DNA from: an uncultured Spartobacteria bacterium
Lineage (GTDB): Bacteria > Verrucomicrobiota > Verrucomicrobiia > Chthoniobacterales > JAATET01
Length of the DNA stretch: 64,000 nucleotides
NCBI GenBank assembly: GCA_937901895.1
Contig: CALGTD010000118.1
Span: 25,849 to 89,848, forward strand
Direction of reading: 5' to 3'
Shown here: piece after piece, positions 42,989 through 49,682 of the stretch
How positions within the stretch are numbered: position 1 is the stretch's first letter
Layout: every line of letters starts with the position of its first letter
Notes under the pieces: model-generated
What the model was told of the DNA's origin: nothing
The model's input: the letters and a program-made list of their open reading frames with translations, nothing else
Databases searched by the model: none
Made by a program: the position numbers and the translations under genes

Positions 42989-44074
42989 ATGCCAGATCTG
43001 GTTTCCCTGCTCTCCGACGCCGTCGCCCTCAAGGCCTCCGACCTCCATATCGTCGCCGACATGCCGCCGCTTCTCCGGCTCAACGGGGAAATTGTCGCCA
43101 TGCAAGGGGCCGCGCTGACCCCGGAGGATACGCGCCGGATGGTCATGGACATTCTCACGGACGGACAGCGCGCGCGTTTCGAGGAGGAGTGGGAGCTCGA
43201 TTTTGCCCTGCAGATTGAAACGCTCGGCCGCTTCCGGGGAAACCTCCACTTCAGTCGTGGCGCGGTGGAGGCCGCCTTCCGCTGCATCCCGCAGGAAATT
43301 CCCTCCCTAGCCGAGCTTGGGCACCGGCCGTCGATCCATCGCGCCTGTGAACTCGAGCGCGGCCTCGTTCTGGTCACCGGCATCACGGGCTCCGGAAAAT
43401 CCACGACGCTCGCCGCCATCGTGAAGCAGATCAGCGAAACCCGGCAGGCGATGATCGTTACCGTCGAGGACCCGGTGGAATTTTCGTTCACGAACGCCCG
43501 CAGCATCGTCAAACAGCGGGAGGTCGGCAGTGACACGCACTCGTTTTCCGATGCCTTGCGACACGTGCTGCGTCAGGACCCCGATGTGATCCTCGTTGGG
43601 GAAATGCGCGACCTCGAGACGATCCGTGCAGCGATCACCGCGGCGGAAACGGGTCACCTCGTCCTTGCCACGTTGCACACGATCGATGCCCCGAAGGCGA
43701 TTGATCGCATGGTCGATGCCTTTCCCGGCGACCAGCAGCCCCAGATCATCGCCCAGCTTGCGAACTCGCTCGAGATGATCGTCTCCCAGCGTCTGCTGCC
43801 CACCGAGGACGGTGGGGGCCGCGTGCTGGCCACGGAAACGCTTGTCACCAACAACGCGATTCGCGCCTGCATTCGCGACCGCCGCTACGAGCAGCTCGTC
43901 GGCCTCATTGAAATCGGCGGTCGCGAGGGAATGAACACGATCGACGACTCCCTGGCGGATCTTTACACCTCCCGGCGGATCTCGAAGGAGGAGGCGATCG
44001 CCAATGCGCGGGATCGCGCGCGGTTTGAGAACATGACGCGCCCCCCATTGGGAACAAGGGGAGGAAATCACTAA
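42989..44074 (+). CDS. pilT: Twitching motility retraction ATPase PilT
   Basis: 361 residues. N-terminal domain: ASDLHIVADMPPLLRLNGEI. ATPase core: Walker A GITGSGKSTTLAAIVKQI, Asp box MIVTVEDPVEFSF, Walker B VILVGEMRDLETIRAAITAA and His box ETGHLVLATLHTIDAPKAID. The C-terminal part keeps the retraction motif (TNNAIRACIRDRRYEQLVGL) and GMNTIDDSLADLYTSRRIS. It should power pilus depolymerisation at the inner membrane. With the divergent copy just upstream it forms a tandem PilU/PilT-like pair. Confidence 0.92.
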   Translation: MPDLVSLLSDAVALKASDLHIVADMPPLLRLNGEIVAMQGAALTPEDTRRMVMDILTDGQRARFEEEWELDFALQIETLGRFRGNLHFSRGAVEAAFRCIPQEIPSLAELGHRPSIHRACELERGLVLVTGITGSGKSTTLAAIVKQISETRQAMIVTVEDPVEFSFTNARSIVKQREVGSDTHSFSDALRHVLRQDPDVILVGEMRDLETIRAAITAAETGHLVLATLHTIDAPKAIDRMVDAFPGDQQPQIIAQLANSLEMIVSQRLLPTEDGGGRVLATETLVTNNAIRACIRDRRYEQLVGLIEIGGREGMNTIDDSLADLYTSRRISKEEAIANARDRARFENMTRPPLGTRGGNH

Positions 44075-44095
44075 GCCCCTCAGGACTGCGGCGCG

Positions 44096-46045
44096 ATGAC
44101 GACTCGAACTCGCACAGGATGGGTCACCGCGCTGGTCGCAGCCGTCATTTCCACTGCCGGTGCGCAGGATCTCCGGCAGCCGCCCGGCGAGAAGGATCGT
44201 GCGAAAGCGGAGACGATGGGATGGAAGGCTGCGGCGTCCGCCATCGGCACGGCGCTCGGAAGTTCCTATCAGCCGGGTCGCTCCGGCGTGCCGGGATCGG
44301 TGGGGAAATCCGCGTTTTGCGAATGGTTGCGCCTGCAACAGTGGTGCGAACTCCTCTCCCGCGATGAACGCGACGAGGTCGCCCGGATGCTCGGGTGGTT
44401 CTTGTTCACGCTTCCGGGCCAGGCACAGCCCGTGTTCGTTGCTTCGGGGCAGCGGATTCCGGACGAAGCGCTGCCGGTGCCCGCAGATACGCTCCGTAAG
44501 CTTGTCGTCCGGTCCGGAGTTCCGCGTGCGCTGGCGCGCCACGTCATTCCCGAGGGATACCATCCGGGGTCCGGCTCGCTGGCGGATGCCGTCGATCCCG
44601 GATTTGTGGCCGCCATGACGCGCGACGACGCGTTTCTCGAGAGCTTCTTTACAAATCTCAGTCCCCGGGACTTCACGCCGCTCGTGCTGAAGCGCCTCGA
44701 GGAAATCTGGAAATCCCGGCCCGGACGCTGGGCGGATTACCGGAATCTCGCCATCGCCATCGCGCTCGTGACCGACCAGCGTCCGCCGGAATGGTGGCCG
44801 CACCCTCAGGTGCGCCCGGCGGATGTCCCCCGTGTCGATCGTGCTGCGGCGGAACTTTTCCAGGCCTGGGTCGAGGCCAATGAAAGTGGCCGCCTGCTCA
44901 CGGATTTGAGGCGGATGGATGCGGGCGAACTCAAGTTTGTGGTCGATGCCCCCATCGCGCAGAGCGAGCTCGAATGGGCACAGGCCAACGTGCGGTTCCC
45001 CCGCGCGCAGTTCGGCCGGGCGTTCAGTTCGATCGACTATCGCGAAGATCGGCTGACGACGGGGGTGTTCGACTGGAACGAGGGGCCCTATACGCTGGAG
45101 GCGATCTCCCGTCTGGGCGGCATATGTGTGGACCAGGCGTATTTCGCGATGATTGCCGGCAAGGCGCGGGGGCTGCCGACGCTTTATTTTTCGGGGCAGG
45201 GCGCGGATGGCGGCCACGCGTGGTTTGGCTATCTCAAGGCCGAGAAGCGCTGGGACATGGATTGCGGGCGGTATGAAAACCAGAATTACGCAGTCGGCGA
45301 AGCGCTCGATCCGCAGACGTGGCTGCCGATCAACGACCATGAGCTGGTCTCGCTCGCGTCGAGTTTTCGCGGGTCGCCGCAGTATCGTGCGTCCCAGGCG
45401 GACCTTGTGATGGCGCGAATGTTCGAGGACGCGGGAGACCTTGCCCGGGCGGACGCCGCCCTTGAAAGCGCGATCGCCGTTTGTCCCAGGAACGACGCCG
45501 CGTGGACGGCCAAGGGTGAATTCATGGAACGGAAGGAGGTTGCGCTGCGGGAGCGGCGGGCCTTCCACGAAGCGGCGCTGAAGCAGTTTGCGAACAACCA
45601 GGATGTCAAGGTGGCCCACCAGCGGGCGCTGGCGTCGATTGCCCGCAGCGCCGGCGACGAGGCCACGGCGCGAAAGGTCGAGGCGGGGATCATCAGCCAG
45701 AATCGCCGGGGACGTTCCGATCTCAGTGTGACCACCGCCGCCCAGCAACTGCAGGCATCGCTCGACGCCGGGCGGATGGAGGAGGCGATTCGCGATTATC
45801 GAGCCCTGCTTGGGCGGCTGGGGCGCTCCGGCGGAGGGGAGTTTTTCTACCAGATCGTGCGACCGTTCTCCAGGACCCTCGCGAAGAATGGAAACCGCGA
45901 CTCCGCAATGCGTGCGGTGGAACTCGCTCGAAACACCCTGCGACCGGAAGCCGGCAGCGTGCTGGATCAGGATCTTCGCAAACTCGAGGATGAGCTGAGT
46001 GGAGCGTCCTCTGCCGACGGCGCTCCGGGCCAGAGCAGCAAGTGA
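44096..46045 (+). CDS. Secreted transglutaminase-like protein with TPR-like tail
   Basis: 649 residues. A signal peptide (GWVTALVAAVISTAGAQD) is followed by about 300 residues without a family I can name. A transglutaminase-like core comes next: cysteine C344 in GGICVDQAYFAMIAGKARGL, histidine H374 in GGHAWFGYLK, and aspartate D387 or D389 in RWDMDCGRYE, spaced as in bacterial transglutaminase/protease folds. The last 230 residues are helical and TPR-like (FEDAGDLARADAALESAIAV, SLDAGRMEEAIRDYRALLGR). It follows pilT by 21 bp. The substrate is unknown. Confidence 0.65.
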   Translation: MTTRTRTGWVTALVAAVISTAGAQDLRQPPGEKDRAKAETMGWKAAASAIGTALGSSYQPGRSGVPGSVGKSAFCEWLRLQQWCELLSRDERDEVARMLGWFLFTLPGQAQPVFVASGQRIPDEALPVPADTLRKLVVRSGVPRALARHVIPEGYHPGSGSLADAVDPGFVAAMTRDDAFLESFFTNLSPRDFTPLVLKRLEEIWKSRPGRWADYRNLAIAIALVTDQRPPEWWPHPQVRPADVPRVDRAAAELFQAWVEANESGRLLTDLRRMDAGELKFVVDAPIAQSELEWAQANVRFPRAQFGRAFSSIDYREDRLTTGVFDWNEGPYTLEAISRLGGICVDQAYFAMIAGKARGLPTLYFSGQGADGGHAWFGYLKAEKRWDMDCGRYENQNYAVGEALDPQTWLPINDHELVSLASSFRGSPQYRASQADLVMARMFEDAGDLARADAALESAIAVCPRNDAAWTAKGEFMERKEVALRERRAFHEAALKQFANNQDVKVAHQRALASIARSAGDEATARKVEAGIISQNRRGRSDLSVTTAAQQLQASLDAGRMEEAIRDYRALLGRLGRSGGGEFFYQIVRPFSRTLAKNGNRDSAMRAVELARNTLRPEAGSVLDQDLRKLEDELSGASSADGAPGQSSK

Positions 46046-46046
46046 T

Positions 46047-46313
46047 TCAGCCCTGACGCACCTTCTCCTTGCGGGCTTCGCGCTCCTCTTCGAGGCGGGC
46101 GACGTCGCCGGCTAGCTGGCGGCGCAACTGGTCGGCGGTTGCGGGATCCTGTGCCTTTCGGATTTCGCTCTCCAGAAAGACGCGTCGCTCGGCGATGCGC
46201 GACTCGTAGAGGTTGTCGATTTCCGCGAGCTCGGATTTCTGCGCGTCACTCAACTTGACCGAGGGAGCGGCCGCCTCCAGGCGACTCATCGCGATTTCGT
46301 AGGCGGATTTCAT
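46047..46313 (-). CDS. Short coiled-coil protein
   Basis: 88 residues from the ATG at 46313, predicted almost fully helical with a heptad-like pattern of charged residues (SDAQKSELAEIDNLYESRIA, ERRVFLESEIRKAQDPATAD, VARLEEEREARKEKVRQG). No signal peptide or membrane segment is visible. It ends 2 bp from the stop of the convergent transglutaminase-like gene, and its start diverges from a HAD hydrolase gene 78 bp away. I do not recognise the family. Confidence 0.6.
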   Translation of the reverse strand: MKSAYEIAMSRLEAAAPSVKLSDAQKSELAEIDNLYESRIAERRVFLESEIRKAQDPATADQLRRQLAGDVARLEEEREARKEKVRQG

Positions 46314-46391
46314 ACCGGAAATTGAGCGTGAAAGGGCCGGGATTGTAAATGACTTGTCGATCTTGATGGGTCGCGGAGAATTCCCGGCCGA

Positions 46392-47207
46392 ATGCGAGCT
46401 CTCCGATTGATCAGCACCGATTTCGACGGGACACTTGTCGGGCATCCCTCCGACGGTCGCTGTGTTCCGTCGCTCGGGAAGGCTCTCCTGGAGGCGAAGG
46501 AGGAGGGCGCACTCTGGGCCGTCAATACCGGTCGCTCCCTCGAACACGCCGTGGAGGGTCTCGAAATCTTCGACGCACCGGTCGCGCCGGATTTTCTCCT
46601 CACGCTTGAGCGGGAAATCCACGAGGCCGACGGTCGAGGCGGCTGGAGGGAATTTGGCGATTGGAACCGCATCTGCCGGGAGCGGCACGACGCGCTCTTC
46701 GATGAATCGTCCGGGGTGCTGGCTCAGCTGGCGGACCGGTTTGCGACGTTTCCGGACGTCACGCTGATCGAGGAGGAAGGAAGGCTCGTCGGTCTGGTGA
46801 CGGTGGACGAACCTGTGATGGATCGCGTGGCGGCGGAGCTGGTGAAATTTCGAACGATATTTCCGGAACTCGCCTACCAAAGAAACACGATTTATCTGCG
46901 GTTTTGTCACCGGGACTATGACAAAGGGTCCGCACTGGCGGAACTCACGCGCAGCCTGGGCGTCGCTGCGGAGGATGTCTTTGCTGCCGGAGATCATTTC
47001 AACGATCTGTCCATGCTTTGCCCGGAAGTCGCCGCGTGGCTGGGATGCCCGTCGAATGCGATTCCCGAAGTCAAACAGGCGGTCGAACGCGGAGATGGCT
47101 TTGTTTCAAAGAGACCGGCCGGAGAAGGGGTGGCGGAGGCCCTTGGTGCGCTCCGGAAGCGGAAAAAAGAAAAGCCGGCGGCCGCTTTCGCGAAACCGCC
47201 GGCTTAG
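46392..47207 (+). CDS. HAD-superfamily hydrolase (Cof/sucrose-phosphatase-like)
   Basis: 271 residues. Motif I is LISTDFDGTLVGHPSDG (Asp nucleophile and Asp acid in DFDGT). Motif II is AVNTGRSLEHAVEGL. The closing Lys/Asp motifs are YDKGSALAELTRSLGV and FAAGDHFNDLSMLCPEVAAW. The C2 cap between them is typical of Cof-type phosphatases acting on sugar phosphates or similar small substrates. The last 12 codons (Lys-rich, then AAAFAKPPA) lie within the transcription terminator of the convergent gene. Confidence 0.85.
   Translation: MRALRLISTDFDGTLVGHPSDGRCVPSLGKALLEAKEEGALWAVNTGRSLEHAVEGLEIFDAPVAPDFLLTLEREIHEADGRGGWREFGDWNRICRERHDALFDESSGVLAQLADRFATFPDVTLIEEEGRLVGLVTVDEPVMDRVAAELVKFRTIFPELAYQRNTIYLRFCHRDYDKGSALAELTRSLGVAAEDVFAAGDHFNDLSMLCPEVAAWLGCPSNAIPEVKQAVERGDGFVSKRPAGEGVAEALGALRKRKKEKPAAAFAKPPA
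47162..47205 (-). terminator. Terminator of the AT-hook gene, inside the HAD gene's 3' end
   Basis: Read on the minus strand, AAGCCGGCGG (47205-47196) pairs with CCGCCGGCTT (47181-47172) and is followed by TTCTTTTTTCC. The 14-base loop contains the palindrome TTTCGCGAAA. It lies about 20 bp past the stop of the gene at 47225-47746. The plus strand has no U-run after the stem. Confidence 0.85.
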
Positions 47208-47224
47208 AGAGAGAAATGACGATC

Positions 47225-47746
47225 TTAGGCGTTGGTCGACTCGGCCGGAGCGGGCGCCGGCGCAGGGGCGACAGCTGCCGGGGCAAGCGCGACAGCTGCC
47301 GGGGCAAGCGCGTAACGGGCCTCGCCAACCTTCGCGATTTCCGACATCTTCTTGCCGGTCGTGCTGAACCAGACATGCACGTTCTGGTTTTTCACGCCGA
47401 GTTTCGTGGAAATGTCCTTCACAGTGATGCCTTCGGGGCCGGCCTTGGCGAGCAGGTCCAGAATGTCGTTCTTCAAGGCGCCACGCTTGCCGCGTGCGGC
47501 CTTGGGAGCCTTTTCCGCCTTCGGAGCGGACTTGGCCGGGCGACCGCGTTTGCCGGTCTTCGGAGCCGTGGAGGCCTTAGCCTTGGCGGGACGTCCTCGT
47601 TTGACGGGCGCGGCGGTGGCTTTGCCGGTGCTGATGGCGGCGATTCGGGCGTCGATGGCCTCGATCTGTTTCACGAGGCTGGATTTCTGTTCCGAGAGCT
47701 TAAGAAGCTCGCGCAACACGTCGGGATTTAGCGATGTAAGATCCAT
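47225..47746 (-). CDS. AT-hook and winged-helix-like DNA-binding protein
   Basis: 173 residues in four parts. Residues 1-40 are helical (SEQKSSLVKQIEAIDARIAA). Residues 45-90 are Lys/Ala/Pro-rich with two AT-hook-like cores (VKRGRPAKAK and GKRGRPAKSA). Residues 88-145 look like a winged helix (ALKNDILDLLAKAGPEGITV, KDISTKLGVKNQNVHVWFST). The tail is an Ala/Pro low-complexity stretch containing a perfect tandem DNA repeat. The architecture suggests an abundant nucleoid or regulatory protein. It has its own terminator and an AT-rich upstream gap of 67 bp shared with the divergent phosphopantetheinyl transferase gene. Confidence 0.7.
   Translation of the reverse strand: MDLTSLNPDVLRELLKLSEQKSSLVKQIEAIDARIAAISTGKATAAPVKRGRPAKAKASTAPKTGKRGRPAKSAPKAEKAPKAARGKRGALKNDILDLLAKAGPEGITVKDISTKLGVKNQNVHVWFSTTGKKMSEIAKVGEARYALAPAAVALAPAAVAPAPAPAPAESTNA
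47270..47311 (-). repeat. Perfect 21-bp tandem duplication in the Ala/Pro tail
   Basis: Bases 47270-47290 and 47291-47311 are identical. Each unit adds seven codons in frame (an Ala-Leu-Ala-Pro-Ala-Ala-Val cycle), so the copy number can change without breaking the gene. Perfect identity suggests a recent duplication. Confidence 0.9.
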
Positions 47747-47813
47747 GAAGGGGATTGCTAACTCATAGCTAAATGTTACGCAACTTTTAAATCTCCTTTC
47801 TCAAGTCTTTCAA

Positions 47814-48488
47814 ATGAGCGACTCCCTAATTATCCAAGTCTTTGCATCGCACCTTTCGAGCGAAGCGGAGGCGGTGCTGAGCGCGGCCGAACGCAGGGAG
47901 GCGGCGGCGATTGAGGATTCCGCCAGAAGGGATCGCCATGTGCGGACGCGGTCGTTTGTGCGACGGACACTGGCTGCGTGCCTGGAGTGTGATCCGCTTT
48001 GCATCGAGTTTCAGCGGACTTCTTTGGGGAAGCCGTTTATGGCGAATAAGCCGGGGTGCGAATTTTCGCTTTCCCATTCGAAGGAATGGGTGGCCATGGC
48101 CGTTGCGTCGTTTGAAGTGGGCGTGGACATCGAGGCCCGGTCGCCGAACGCGGATCCCCGGGCTTTGGCGGCCAGATTTTTTTCCGCGGAGGATTCCTCC
48201 CGGATCGAACACGCCGGCGCGGATGCGAGCCGGGAATTTCTTACGCAGTGGGTTGCAAAGGAGGCGGCATTGAAAGCGGCGGGCACGGGAATCGCCGGGC
48301 ATTTGGAAAAGCTGCGGTGCGAGTTTGCAAACGGAGTGCCTTGCGCGATCACGGGCCCGGCCGGGGCGTTTGCCATCCGCCTGTTTCACCTTTCCGATGG
48401 AAGTCCGGGCGCGGTTGCGTGGTCCGCGACGACTCGCGCTCCAAGGATTTGCTGGAATGGACCTGTGATGGCAGCGTCCGAAAGCTAA
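47814..48488 (+). CDS. 4'-phosphopantetheinyl transferase (Sfp/AcpT-like)
   Basis: 224 residues. The family motifs are present: ARRDRHVRTRSFVRRTLAAC, FMANKPGCEFSLSHSKEWVA (His-containing P2 region), VGVDIEARSPNADPRALAAR (Mg-binding Asp/Glu in VGVDIE) and FLTQWVAKEAALKAAGTGIA (WxxKEA). It moves phosphopantetheine from CoA onto a carrier protein. acpP lies 4 kb away and is a possible substrate. No polyketide or peptide synthetase is in the window. Confidence 0.9.
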   Translation: MSDSLIIQVFASHLSSEAEAVLSAAERREAAAIEDSARRDRHVRTRSFVRRTLAACLECDPLCIEFQRTSLGKPFMANKPGCEFSLSHSKEWVAMAVASFEVGVDIEARSPNADPRALAARFFSAEDSSRIEHAGADASREFLTQWVAKEAALKAAGTGIAGHLEKLRCEFANGVPCAITGPAGAFAIRLFHLSDGSPGAVAWSATTRAPRICWNGPVMAASES

Positions 48489-48498
48489 GAACGAATCC

Positions 48499-48864
48499 TT
48501 AGGCGGAAAAACTTTCGCCGCACGAGCAGTGGGCGACGGCGTTTGGATTGGTGACCTTGAACCCGCCCTTTTGCAGGTCGTCGCTGTAGTCGAGTTCGGA
48601 GCCGCTGACAAAGAGCGCGCTCTTTGGATCCACGACGATGCGCACCTCGCGCGACTCCACCAGAATGTCCCGGTTTGCGGGACCGTCCACGAGGTCCATC
48701 TTGTATTGGAGACCGGAACAGCCACCACCGATCACTGCGACGCGCAGTGCGCCGCCGGGACGCCCCTGGCGCTCGAGCAGTCCGCGCAGGCGGCGGCTTG
48801 CAGCCTCCGTCACACGCACGAGCTTTTCGTTCCCCATGCGATAGGAAATCGTCTCTTCTGGCAT
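48499..48864 (-). CDS. A-type iron-sulfur cluster carrier (IscA/ErpA-like)
   Basis: 121 residues from the ATG at 48864; a later ATG nine codons on would also keep the domain. The three cluster-binding cysteines are in VIGGGCSGLQYKMDLVDG and AVAHCSCGESFSA, in the standard spacing. It delivers Fe-S clusters to apoproteins. No other isc, suf or nif gene is nearby. It runs convergent to the phosphopantetheinyl transferase gene with 10 bp between stops. Confidence 0.92.
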   Translation of the reverse strand: MPEETISYRMGNEKLVRVTEAASRRLRGLLERQGRPGGALRVAVIGGGCSGLQYKMDLVDGPANRDILVESREVRIVVDPKSALFVSGSELDYSDDLQKGGFKVTNPNAVAHCSCGESFSA

Positions 48865-49039
48865 CGCTCCATGTATCGCCGAGGAATGGGGCAAGTTCAA
48901 GGAGTGGGGTCGCCTTGACAGTCCGAAGCCGCGCGGGGACACTAAGCGCGCATTCCCGGGATTCGTGGCTGGAGTGTCCGCGTCCGATGATTTTCCGATT
49001 TTCCCAACGCGATTTTTCCGAGCTGCGGAGGCTTGATTG

Positions 49040-49615
49040 ATGCGATTGGTGATTGCATCGACCGGAGCGAGCGGCGCGATTTATCTTCAGCGTCTGCTCG
49101 ACCACATCGCGAAAGAGGGCGGCCACGAGGTGCATCTCGTGCAGAGCGCTTATGCAAAGCAGGTGGCAAATGCCGAGCTCGGCGGACTGCGCCTTCCGCC
49201 CGGGGTGGTGGAACACTCCGACCGGTCGATGAATGCCCCCTTTGCAAGTGGTTCGGCGCGGTTCGATGCGATGGTGGTGGTGCCGTGTTCGATGGGCACG
49301 CTTGGACGCATCGCGGCCGGCACCGCGGAGACATTGATCCTGCGGGCGGCGGACGTGTTTCTCAAGGAGCGCAGGAAACTGATCCTGGTGCCGCGTGAGA
49401 CGCCATGGAATCTCATCCATGCCCGCAATGCGGTGACCGTGATCGAGGCCGGGGCTCACTTGGTGCCGGCCTCTCCCTCGTTTTACAGCGGTCCGGATTC
49501 CGTCGAGGCCGTGGCAGATACCGTCGTCTGGAGGATCCTCGACCAGCTTGGCATCGAGGCTCCGAATGCGTGCCGATGGCAGGAGCAGGCTCCATCTAAT
49601 AAGAATGCGGATTGA
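49040..49615 (+). CDS. ubiX: Flavin prenyltransferase UbiX
   Basis: 191 residues from the ATG at 49040. Family motifs: VIASTGASGAIYLQRLLDHI (FMN site), the central VVVPCSMGTLGRIAAGTAET, and LILVPRETPWNLIHARNAVT. It joins dimethylallyl phosphate to FMN, making the prenyl-FMN cofactor of UbiD-type decarboxylases in ubiquinone or menaquinone synthesis. No ubiD is present in the window. It is followed after 67 bp by the hybrid kinase gene. Confidence 0.94.
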   Translation: MRLVIASTGASGAIYLQRLLDHIAKEGGHEVHLVQSAYAKQVANAELGGLRLPPGVVEHSDRSMNAPFASGSARFDAMVVVPCSMGTLGRIAAGTAETLILRAADVFLKERRKLILVPRETPWNLIHARNAVTVIEAGAHLVPASPSFYSGPDSVEAVADTVVWRILDQLGIEAPNACRWQEQAPSNKNAD

Positions 49616-49682
49616 ACCCGTTATCGACGATCGCTAGCCTCGCCCGGCCCGAAAATCCTTCGGGACAGCAAAGCAACGGAAT

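Noticed and set aside
43307..45748. Minus-strand reading frame of 813 codons
   Set aside because: Antisense of pilT and the transglutaminase-like gene, both with recognisable motifs.
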